From Rhabditoides inermis (lineage: Eukaryota; Nematoda; Chromadorea; Rhabditida; Rhabditidae): a stretch of DNA of 64,000 bases. Positions 32,957 through 43,471 of the stretch are shown piece by piece. The translations under genes were made by a program, and so were the position numbers. Positions within the stretch are counted from its first letter, which is position 1. The number at the start of each line of letters is the position of its first letter. The stretch covers positions 180,001 to 244,000 of the forward strand of contig CAWZYM010000407.1 in the NCBI GenBank assembly GCA_963966185.1, in the 5' to 3' direction. Under the pieces are notes generated by a model that was not told where the DNA came from, did not search any database, and saw only the letters and a list, made by a program, of their open reading frames with translations.

Positions 32957-33346
32957 TTAAAGGAACAGTGGCGACTTGTTTTTGACTCGGAGCATTATTA
33001 AAAATCATATTAACCTAACACATTTGCAGTTTTTGCGAAAGAACGACGTTTCTGCGTTACTTTCGAAACTGCCACTGCCCGGATGCAGACGAAAATTTGA
33101 ATTCGAAATTGGTCCCACCACGAATAGTCTACGGCCAAACGCTTCAATTCTGCAAAAATTGCACTCGGAGACATAAGCGCAAATGACAGTCTCTATTTCA
33201 CTTGCTTCATGGCGCAGTGTATGTGCTCTGCGTCGTTGCCCCGAGCTTCGCGGGTTCGATTCCTGTCACCGCCAAATGTTTTGCTTGTGTAAAAATGAGA
33301 AGTTGTGGCAGGTTGTGGCAGAAATAAGTCGCCACTGTTCCTTTAA
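32957..33346. mobile_element. Inverted-repeat element with a tRNA-derived internal promoter (SINE/MITE hybrid-like), 390 bp
   Basis: TTAAAGGAACAGTGGCGACTT at the left is mirrored by AAGTCGCCACTGTTCCTTTAA at the right. Inside, TGGCGCAGTGT (33210-33220) and GGGTTCGATTCC (33252-33263) fit the A and B boxes of a polymerase III tRNA promoter at the right spacing. The rest of a tRNA cloverleaf is not maintained, so this is a tRNA-derived repeat and not a tRNA gene. Ends are similar to those at 4503 and 22864. Confidence 0.75.
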
Positions 33347-33872
33347 GTTATAACTCGCTGATCAGCAACATAACAAACAATAGTATAAGAATTGATTTTA
33401 TCGCATAGCTAATATAATTGTCATGAAAACCGCCGCTCCCGCGGGCGGTAGGTGCGAAGAGTACCGATATCTCTCAATCTCTCTTACATGTCTGCGCTCT
33501 CTTTCACCCTGTCTGGTTCCTGTCGGTATTGCTTGTATCTCTGGGTAGTGCGACGAAAAAAGTGACGGCGATATCGAGATGACGAGTCTTCGAACAAAAC
33601 CTCGTGCGATTCTTGCGCTACTTGAAACAAGTTGATGTGTTAATTTCTGAACGAAAAAAGCAGTTTGCAGTTAGAAAAGTCAGTCCTATTACTATGATTA
33701 GACTAGAGTTTCATTTAAGAAGGATTTACCTGATTGCTTGTAGTGTACAATATTTGAATTTATGAAGTAGACGATATTTCTTCGAATTCTTCTCTTCATT
33801 AAGAGAATGGAATACGTATGACTTCTTGCTAATCATACTCCTTTTAAGAAACGGAATCAGTCTTCTCTTCCT

Positions 33873-33920
33873 TATTTTAATAATAATAAGTTTAATAATA
33901 AGTTTATTACCGTGTACATT
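33873..33920. repeat. LINE 3'-tail remnant
   Basis: TAATAATAATAAGTTTAAT followed by AAGTTTATTACCGTGTACAT matches the reverse-strand 3' end of the LINE at 19890-21924 (TAATAATAATA...TTTATTACCGTGTATAC). Similar AAT-rich heads at about 35477 and 40982 may be further remnants. Confidence 0.5.
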
Positions 33921-34258
33921 TGGAGAAACAGTTCAATACAGCAAAAAATGAGCAATTCTGAAATTTTTTATTCTGAAATTTATTCACTCAACTTGTATGC
34001 CACGACTTACAAACGAATGATTCTCAGTCGCCTGATATAAATCTTCAAGTACTTAAGCATAGTCCAAACACTTTCCTGGTAGTCTCACAAGGATGTCCCC
34101 TTCTTTTGAAATATCGAATATAGCATTTTACCATTTTCAATATATAAAATACTTTTACCAATGTTTTAAATACTCGGAATTACGCCGATGATTTATCGTT
34201 CAGGGACAGTACGCTTATACGCTTACTGAAGAAAACGCTTTGAGAGAGAGAGCGAGAG

Positions 34259-34295
<37 letters not shown>

Positions 34296-34572
34296 GAGGG
34301 GGGGGGGAATCTGGTGTCGAGTGCGGTCATGGGTCAACCGAGTGGGTCAGCCGGTACAGTACCAGCGTTGTGGGTATATGGAATTTACAATATTCTGACT
34401 GCTAAAAAGAAGTGAAGACTACATTACCGTCCACATGTGTGTGGCTTCTAATACGGCGAGATGCGAGCTAGGACTTGCCGACTGATTTTGCGTTTCAAAA
34501 AGGGAAGAAGAGAGGAATAGATTGAGAAATAGATTGAAACAGATCCGCCAGGAAAGGCATTTGCATACTCAC

Positions 34573-34667
34573 CTCTCATTACATGTTCCTCGGAGCGTTC
34601 ACGAGTTTCCAGCATATTTATGATGCCGTCGCCAAATGTAGGTGTTGTCAGGAAGAGCAATGCAATA
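34573..34667 (-). CDS. Possible isolated exon of an unknown gene
   Basis: The frame GDGIINMLETRERSEEHVMR is open up to a canonical donor (GTGAGTATGC on the minus strand). The upstream acceptor is not clear; GAAG at about 34668 is possible. Composition is protein-like, but there is no family match and no neighbouring exon in phase. It may be a chance ORF. Confidence 0.25.
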
Positions 34668-35444
34668 CTTCACTCGCATGGTTGAACCACGTTTTCCATC
34701 GATTTTTTTGTATTGTTCCAACGCTTGAAATCGCAGTTAAACGACTCTGAAGTAAAATACACTGGTTTTGTCTTTATGAATCTTAATAATGACTCACTTT
34801 AATTAATTTCTATGAGAACTGAAAAAAGTATAGTGTATGTATTAGATGCTTCGGTGTATTATGCACTCAATGATTTATTATCTCGATCTTGATGTGTTGG
34901 CTGCATTCTCCGAGAACAAGCTTTCTTTCTAATTGTTGAAAGTGTGAAGCAAAAAGTTGCACGCTGAATGGCATTGTCATTGAAATGACGATAGGGAAAC
35001 ATTGAGACGCATATATGCCGCTAGCATTGATGTACGCAATGTTGTCTGTAAAACTTTGTTCTCCGTGCCTGAAAAGATCTATTTATCAAGAAATATTATA
35101 TTCCAAGTTCATACCCGTTATATATTGCCGTCCTGCAGTGCGATCAAGTCTTATCTGTACCAATTCGAGATGTAGGTTCCACTTTGAGAAACTCTGAAAC
35201 ATACGAAATCAAGATCAAGATCATCAAATACGCTGATACTTGGTTTTGGTGAATTATAGATAATAAGTTCAAACACGTACCTCGTATCCTCTCAGTAATC
35301 ATATATATATATATATATATACATAACATTGTACAAGTATATAGACAATCAGAAATATGCCGATGATATGTCATTTAGGAACTCACTGAAAGAAATCGCC
35401 AGCAATGAAGAACGAATCGATGGGTGAATGAATGCGTTGAGAGC

Positions 35445-35480
<36 letters not shown>

Positions 35481-35828
35481 ATAATAATAATAATAATAAT
35501 AATGGTTTATCCATAGGTGCAGACAAAACACAATATACAAACTTGGGGCGGAATGTACAAAGGTTTAGTGTTTGTCCCCGGATGGGTCCTTGGAGGGTAT
35601 TGCTCCCTATAGCAAAGCCTCATCCGGTGGGTAGCATCTTTTGAGAATCTTCTTTCTTCTTCCATATAGAGTATGCGGCCTTGATCCATCCTCGAACGCG
35701 TGAGCCTTATGGACCAAGTTGCCTCTACCGTCAAACGTTATCGAACTTCTCGCGTCCATTTGCATACTTGCTCCCGGTCGATCCATTCGTCACCATCATG
35801 TTGCGAAATCCAAGAAATCCGCGAGTTA

Positions 35829-36066
35829 CCCACTAGTGCACTTCCAACAGGCTTATTTGGCTCCTCCTTATCGTCTCACAGTGAACGGCTCCAGATATCG
35901 ATCGATAACAATGACGTACTTCTCTTCCGTTCGCGGGTGCCGCCGTAGCTCTTCAATTCGTTTTCGCTTTGTACCTTCTTTTCCTCCAATCGAGAATCCG
36001 CGCTTCGCCACTAGTGCACTCCAACAGGCTTATTTGGCGTCGCCTTATCGTCTCGCAGTGAACGGC
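35829..36066. repeat. Direct repeat of about 60 bp, 177 bp apart
   Basis: CACTAGTGCACTTCCAACAGG and the following GCTTATTTGGCTCCTCCTTA at about 35829-35888 recur with few changes at 36008-36066 (CACTAGTGCACTCCAACAGG, GCTTATTTGGCGTCGCCTTA). The minus strand across the second copy is open for about 50 codons without family resemblance. Confidence 0.6.
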
Positions 36067-36680
36067 CTCAATTCGAGAATCAGTCGATACTCCAGAAACC
36101 TCATATCCAAGCGGCGGCGGCGGTGACTTTCATTGTCGTCGGTGTCATTCGAGGGAGCGCGGGAAGGGGCAACGCTCGCGGGGACGGGAAAATGAGAAGG
36201 TGGAGAGACAGAGAGAGAGAGAGAGAGAGGGGGGGGGGGGGGTGGGGGGAGAGAACAGCTGGCATGCGAGCGTAGAGTGCGGTCAAGTGTACTAGTGATT
36301 CAGACATCACAAGTTTGGTTCGTGTGAGGATTGTCTGCGGATTCCCAGAGCGTTCCCGGTACACACTGTTCTGATCTCGCTCCAATCAGCTTATCCGTAC
36401 CAGACCATATGCGCTGTTATTAAAAACACACACCTAGAAATAGCTTATTCGACCGGGGCAGAAAAACAGCGAGAGAGAGGTTGGCACACCACATGACACA
36501 AGGCCTTCCCAACATTGCGGCAGGCATGGTGAGAAGGAACAACACTGACTATGCGTGACGTCAACTAATATTATGGATAGCTGTTGTTTATAGTAGAGAG
36601 TCTAGTTCATTCGACTTGTTCTGATTCAAACTTTATCTCGCACCAATTATACAACCAAATGCAACGGGTGATCTCGTATT

Positions 36681-37117
36681 CTATATAGTAGTGGCAGGGA
36701 TGGGGCAGATGGCCTCCTCTCCCCTCACTCCTCCTCCTCCTCCTTCTCGTAGACGCGCTTCGAACTCGGAGCGAAGGGCGCGCAGCCGCTGCTCCACCAG
36801 GTTGTCCATCACAGACTCCTCCTCCGACGACGAGACAGAGGAGAAGGAGGACAGGGCCGTCGAAGTAGTCACCTGCAAGGTGTGCCTCTCTCTCTCTCTC
36901 CCTCTCCCTCTCCCTCTCACCCTCCCCCCTCTCTCCCTCTCCCTCTCCCTCTCCTCTCCCTCTCCCTCTCCCTCTCCCTCTCCCTCTCCCTCTGCCTCTC
37001 CCTCTGCCTCTCCCTCTCCCTCTCCCTCTCCCTCTCCCTCTCCCTCTCCCTTCCTCTCCTCCCCTCTCTCCCTCTCTCTCTCCCTCTCCCTCTCTCCCCC
37101 TCCTCTCTCCCTCTCCC

Positions 37118-37173
<56 letters not shown>

Positions 37174-38826
37174 CTCTCCCTCTGCCTCTCCCTCTCTCTC
37201 TGCCTCTGCATCTGCCTCTGCCTCTGCCTCTGCCTCTGCCTCTGCCTCTGCCGCTGCCTCTGCCTCTGCCTCTGCCTCTGCCTCTGCCTCTGCCTCTGCC
37301 TCTGCCTCTGCTCTGCCTCTGCTCTGCCTCTGCCTCTGCCTCTGCCTCTGCCTCTGCTCTGCCTCTGCCTCTGCCTCTGCCTCTGCCTCTGCCTCTGCCT
37401 CTGCCTCTGCCTCTGCTCTGCCTCTGCCTCTGCCTCTGCCTCTGCCTCTGCCTCTGCCTCTGCTCTGCCTCTGCCTCTGCCTCTGCCTCTGCCTCTGCCT
37501 CTGCCTCTGCCTCTGCCTCTGCCTCTGCCTCTGCCTCTGCCTCTGCCTCTGCCTCTGCCTCTGCCTCTGCCTCTGCCTCTGCCTCTGCCTCTGCCTCTGC
37601 CTCTGCCTCTGCCTCCCTCTCCCTCTCCCTCTCCCTCTCCCTCTCCCTCTCCCTCTCCCTCTCCCTCTCCCTCTCCCTCTCCCTCTCCCTCTCCCTCTCC
37701 CTCTCCCTCTCCCTCTCCCTCTCCCTCTCCCTCTCCCTCTCCCTCTCCCTCTCCCTCTCCCTCTCCCTCTCCTCTCCCTCTCCCTCTCCCTCTCCCTCTC
37801 CCTCTCCCTCTCCCTCTCCCTCTCCCTCTCCCTCTCCCTCTCCCTCTCCCTCTCCTCTCCCTCTCCCTCTCCCTCTCCCTCTCCTCTCCCTCTCCCTCTC
37901 CCGCGCCGCTGCCGCCGCCTGTCTCGCCCCACACTCCCTCCTCCATCTCCATCTCCGACAGGTCCGAGCTGCTGTCCTAAACACAATGCCAACATCATTC
38001 TCACTACCGAAACACTTTCAGGAACCCCCCATAAGTAGCTATAGATGTTTGATACAGATAGCCTAGGGTCAGCTCAATATTTGCCACGCTGTACATTACC
38101 TGTTGCGTTACTGTGTCTCTCTTGGCAGATAAAGATTATTATGTATCCCATTCCCCAACCCTACCTCCTATCACGCTAACATCTTTGGTCTTTTTGATTG
38201 TGAGCAGACTACATACTACATTCGAATAATACAAATGATCGGTAGTATATAGAAGTAGAAGTAGTAGTCATAATTCATCATGAACACCAACTGTAATAAA
38301 GTTGCAAGGCGGGGAATAGCTCATCGAGAACGCTGTCTTCCTAGCTCGAGGAGTTACTATTTGTGGATTATAATGGAAGGAAAGGAACACCCGGAGCTCC
38401 ACTATCGTCTATAATGGTATCTAGTTCTCAATTCTAATGGATAATGGAGAGAAAATCGAATGACTATCGACTGATTATCGATCTAATAGCGTTTTTCGAC
38501 CTTGGACCCTACCATACCCGTCGCTAAACTGTGTTTCTCCCAGCCCTCGTGGTATACCGTATGCACTTTTTGTAATCGCTAATCAGGATTGAGCGATTCT
38601 GGATTAATGATTGATTCATTGATAAGATGTACACATCTTAGGCACTACCGCATGCTTCACATCATTATGATTGCGTTGTCATTTTCAGATATAACGATTC
38701 CGGGAAAAAAACAACGATTGATTGATTGATATTGATTGATTATGAGAGGACTCACGTTGAAGTTGGTGGGCTCGAGGTCGGAGGCGGGGCTGGACTGGTT
38801 GGTCTCCGCGGGGGGCACAGACATGC
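36681..38826 (-). CDS. C-terminal exons of an unrecognised gene (acidic, Ser-rich, C-terminal helix)
   Basis: Three minus-strand exons join in phase. 38826-38756 encodes MSVPPAETNQSSPASDLEP with acceptor ATTGCAG and donor GTGAGT. 37976 to about 37935 encodes DSSSDLSEMEMEEG with acceptor TTTAG and a weak GTGTGG donor. 36872-36681 encodes VTTSTALSSFSSVSSSEEES, then MDNLVEQRLRALRSEFEARL, a charged helix, a five-glycine run and the stop TAG. The middle and last exons are separated by 1.06 kb of purine hexamer repeat that is open in all three frames, so it might even be translated as an Arg/Gly/Glu domain. I do not know the family. The acidic SSSEEES and SSDLSEMEMEE stretches resemble casein-kinase-2 targets. 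Upstream exons are uncertain. Confidence 0.5.
36885..37905. repeat. CTCTCC / CTCTGC hexamer satellite, about 1 kb
   Basis: On the plus strand CTCTCC units (36885-37080), CT dinucleotides (37120-37170), CTCTGC units (37190-37615) and CTCTCC units again (37616-37900) follow each other in blocks. Because neither unit makes a stop in any frame, both strands show very long open frames (RG, RE, EG, AE, SP, SL and LP dipeptides). It lies within the minus-strand gene, purine-rich on that gene's sense strand. Confidence 0.9.
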
Positions 38827-38830
38827 CTGC

Positions 38831-39430
38831 AATGAGGGACATGTGCATTCGTGCAATCAGACAAACAAGCGGAGTCGAGCAAGGAACACGTCCGAAAGGT
38901 CACGAGTCTGTCACTGCGAGGTAGTATGGTAGCGGAAGAGGCACGTGAAAATGAATCGGCAATTGGATATGCGGATGAGGTATATGATGAATACGAGAAC
39001 GGAATGAAAGAACGGAATTTACAAGCGAATACAATGAGGGACATGTGCATTCGTGCAATCAGACAAACAAGTCGCGGATTATAGCAAGAAGAACACGTCC
39101 GAAAAGACCCAATAATACTTCCGACTTCGATTTCATGTATCATGTACAAAATATACGATATCGATTTCGACTTCAGAAGTATAAATAGTCTGTCAGTGCG
39201 AGACTGTGGTGGTATGGTAGCGGACGAGGCAGTGTTACGTGAGAATGATTAGGCCACAGTGGCACAATTGATGAACAAATCGTAAATCGTGTTGTGTCGA
39301 ACACACGAGACGCGCGCAAATGCATCTGGATGTGGACAGGCCGATAGAAAATATTACTTGGATATTCTGATATGCAGATATGCATAATGATGAATACGAG
39401 AACGGAATGGAACATTTTACAAGTTTTCAC
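38831..39430. repeat. Tandem duplication next to a splice acceptor
   Basis: AATGAGGGACATGTGCATTC with GTGCAATCAGACAAACAAG at 38831-38871 recurs at 39034-39073. Later blocks are also repeated in the same order: GTCTGTCANTGCGAG, GGTATGGTAGCGGA, GATGAATACGAGAACGGAATG. The left copy starts at the acceptor of the exon 38826-38756, so the duplicated unit includes the acceptor region (minus strand). Confidence 0.75.
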
Positions 39431-40134
39431 GTTCACGGGTCAACGCGGCACGATTGAAGAAACGGAACGTAAAAGCAGACATGGATCGTTTCACTCAAAT
39501 TCCACGTTTCTTTCCGAAACGTTCTTTCTGATGGCGCGTGCTGGCAAAAGAACGTGGAACATGGCAAGTGGAGAAAAGCGGCGATTTCAAGAGAAAGTGA
39601 TGGTATCACCAAACAGTACAGAAAAATGAACAAGGCAAATGTAAAAGATCTGCAGTGTTCGACAACCTGTGAAAGAATGCGCAAGCAAGACATTACAGAA
39701 AGAATAAATCGCTCGGAAACAATGCGAAATCGTCAGTTAGCTGACAAAAACTGGGTGGAAATGATTGCACACCAAATACCATGGATCATCATTTAGAGAA
39801 CATACATGTATAAGAATTTCATATAGAAATTTGATATAAATAAACACAATCTATTTTCAAGAATGAGTAGTTGGAAGCTTGAGTAAACGCTGCTTTGCAC
39901 GCATGCGCGAAAGTTGGCGAAATTCAAATTACATTTTTCCGGTTGACGAACACTCGATCTTCTGACAATTAGCGGACAACTGTATACCGTACCTGAGAAT
40001 TACGAAAACCTTTTTCATATCACAACAATACACCCAAAAACCATGAGATCAAGTATCAGACGGTCCGAACCACTTCGTCTCTTTGATTCACACCAACGAC
40101 AAACACAACCACCAAACAATATTATTGCATTCAC

Positions 40135-43100
40135 ACAATGTGAGTCGTGTTGCAGAGAGACAGGGGAGAATGTCCGGACAGGGGCGGACAGGCATCTCCC
40201 GAACTGCTCCAGCCTGCAACAGACAACCAACAGCACAAGGGGGACAAGTGTACTCACTCGACAAGGAAGAGAAGGGACATGGAGAGTTGGAGACACAGTC
40301 GAGTCGGCATCAAGGCATACACGCATAGCTTCCACTCCTCCTCCTCCTCCTCGCTTCTCCTTCTCCCACCTTCCAGCCACGCTCCCACCCACTCGAGCAG
40401 CATCGAAAGTCACATCTCCACGCTGGAAGCAAAAGTCAATCAATCAATCAATCAAACAATCAATCATTATCAATCAATCAAAGTATCAATCAATCGCACC
40501 ACCCCCACAAATCCATATGGGTCATGCCAGTAAAACTGTGTGCAAAAAGAACTACGGTAGGTAAAAATGGTAATAAATCTGTACTACGGTAGCAAAAAGA
40601 GTACACTACGATACAAAAAAGTTGTGCAAAAGTGTTGCGGGGCCCGCTATAGCAAAATAGTACTACTAAATAGTAGTTGTACTACGATAGCCATGATTTT
40701 TTTGAATAAACACTGGCATTACCTCGCCGATATCGTGGTTGCAGATCAACTGGATGGGTGGTGATGGAACAGCGACAGCGAGTCGACAGGAGAAGAGAAC
40801 GCATATCCGGCGGATGGCAGACTGAGACGACACTGAACGTGACATTTCTCCAATCATACATAGTCTACCCTTCCTCCCGCACACTCACCGCATCCCCCGA
40901 CAAGCCAGGTTGAGCGAGACGGCACGGCTGCAGCAGAGACAACCTGCAAACACGGTGCGTGACCAGACTGCGATGACGCGTATAATAATAATACGTTTAT
41001 CGCATGTATGTTAAATAGAGTATGCAAGAATTGCGGATAGACACCGGCGAAATTTGTGATAATACGATTGTGTGACAAAGTGAAAAATGGTAAAACCAAA
41101 ACAAAATGAGCTACATACTGCCGCGCTTTGCTGCAGAAAGCCGAGACTCGACCGACTTGGCACAATGCATGTTTCGAATTGACCAGCCGTCGCGGTCCAC
41201 CCGCCGATAGCGGCCCGCGATAAGAGGGGGCAGGCCAATGAACGGAGGAATGATACTCAAAGGGGCGTGCGAGGTCAGCCAATCAGAAGACTACCGTAAG
41301 AGTAGGGGTATGAGAAGGTGCTACCTGATTCTTTGTAACAAGATTCGTCCGGGCGGGGCGTGTGCCACAGCCATCTCCCCCTCCCAAGGATCCTCCGAAC
41401 GCCTCGTCCTTGGCGCATCCGCCTCCGCCGTCTAGCCCAGAGTGAGCAGCACCGACGAGAGAGGAATAGAGGGGAGGGAGAGCGAGACGGGCACAGAACA
41501 GCGAGCCTGCAATGAATTGATTTACTGCCGATATCAAGAATACAACAACGGATATGAAACACAAAGGGTTTAGTCTCCGTGAATTATCTGTCGGTGGTTC
41601 CTTCTTGTCAGGATTATTACATCAATGCAGTAAAACTGTGTGCAAATAGATAAAGAACTAAGGTAGGTAAAAATGGAAATAAATCTGTACTACGGTAGCA
41701 AAAATGGTACTACGATACAAAAAGTTGTACTAAAAGTTGTTCAAAAGTGTTGCGCGCCCACTGAAGCAAAAATAGTACAGCGAGCCTGCAATCCGCGTCA
41801 ATCAATCAACAAACTGCGCCACTTATACGCTATTGATAGCTGCTTTTCTAGAACTGTAACATCTAGTTTTCTACTTCACAATATAAGACCGATACAGTAA
41901 TTTGTGGAGCAAATTTGACGCAAAAGACGACAATTGCGGATAGAAGGCCATGTGGACGCAAAATTCGAAATTTGCGGCTAGCAAAATGCCGGGTGGTCAA
42001 AAAACCTGGCTTTTGCAAAAACGCGAAAAAAAGGTCAATGAGGATTATGCTAATTTGTGATAATGTCATCACAAGAGACATTTTGTAGCTAATGCCTTGG
42101 CCAAGAAACCGCTAGCGTTTTCTTGGCCAGGCCTGCCAGCTAGCGCGTTTTCTTGGCCAGGCCTCCTGGCCAGCGCGTTTTCTTGGCCACGGCCGCAGGG
42201 CTAGCGCGTTTTCTTGGCCACAACCAGTCACACTCGCTGGGAATCAAAATGGCGACAGCGGGAATTGAACCCACGACCGCTCGCATTGCGGTCGCATGAC
42301 TTGTCACTCTACCACGGTGACATTGTGGCATAATGCGATAGCCGCAATGACAACACCGTGGTGAAACATTAAGAGAAAATAGACTGCATTGTAACTTTGA
42401 GTGACTTCTTACGATAACTCATCGATATCTTACGATCCCGGTCTTTTGTATTACAAGAAGGTGCACATTTAAGAATAAGAACTTTATGATAAGAAGACTA
42501 GTACACAGTTCAAAGCATGGTGGAGCAAATGTATATTTTAACGTGTAATGTTTCACCACGGTGTTGTCATTGCGGCTATCGCATTATGCCCCAATGTCAC
42601 CGTGGTAGAGTGGCAAGTCATTCGACCGCAATGCGAGCGGTCGTGGGTTCAATTCCCGCTGCCGCCATTTTGATTCCCAGCGAGTGTGACTGGTTGTGGC
42701 CAAGAAAACGCGCTGGCCAGGAGGCCTGGCCAAGAAAACGCGCTAGCTGGCAGGCCTGGCCAAGAAAACGCTAGCGGTTTCTTGGCCAAGGCATTCGCTA
42801 CAAAATTAGAGAGGGCGCGCAGCGCCCTCTCTTTTGGCTTAGGATAAGGCTCGCGCCAGAATTCTCAAGAAGCGATATCCAAAGGTCATATTATCAACAA
42901 TGTGAACTCGTCCAAATCATGCTAGTTAGATTTGCACCGTTCCGTAGGCCAGATCACTGGTCGGTGGCATCTTTGTATCTCTTCTCTGAAAGAAGTTATG
43001 CGCGATCGCGCGTGCGCACTAGGCGAAAGGCCAGCGTGTTTCGTGTCCGTCGTTCCTTCCTTCCTTCCTTCCTTCCTTCCTTCCCGTCACCACTTTTCCC

Positions 43101-43411
43101 AACTTGCACTTTGCGTGTAGTCCGCCCCGCCGCCGCCAGCGTCTAATGCGCGCCGGGTTTGCATTGTTTTGACCCCGCCATCTATAACCAGGAGGAAGAG
43201 CGCAGAAGGCGCGATATCGACTGGTAGTGAGAAACTATGTTGGAAAAAACGTTTTGTGAAACGTAACGGCGATCCGTGAATACGTTGTGACGTGTGGTGC
43301 ATGAGAGAAAGAAGAAAGAAAAGCGCAGACATGAGAGATAATGGCAGATATTGAGAGAGATGGGCAGAGAAAGATGGAGAGAGAATGACAAAGAGAAAGA
43401 TGGAAAGAAAG

Positions 43412-43471
<60 letters not shown>

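Larger units (their letters stand above)
33347..36680. other. Intergenic DNA with simple repeats and one weak exon candidate
   Basis: No gene is firmly supported. GA runs occur at 34245-34310, 35448-35475 and 36208-36245, with an AAT run at 35476-35502. A possible minus-strand exon (about 34660-34573) with a canonical GTGAGT donor at 34572 encodes TFGDGIINMLETRERSEEHV, which looks protein-like, but no partner exon could be joined. Confidence 0.5.

Noticed and set aside
36607..38066. Open frames of 350-465 codons rich in RG, RE, EG, SP or LP
   Set aside because: All arise from the CTCTCC/CTCTGC hexamer repeat, open in every frame on both strands; only the short flanking exons have protein-like composition.
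39372..39796. Plus-strand frames of about 80 codons rich in K/R/E
   Set aside because: Protein-like in parts but without family match, splice partners or conservation evidence; they overlap tandemly duplicated non-coding DNA at the left.
42248..42667. Two possible tRNA genes with clear B boxes
   Set aside because: The hairpin and B box are good, but the acceptor stem does not pair and there is no variable loop; they are inverted copies within a repeat.
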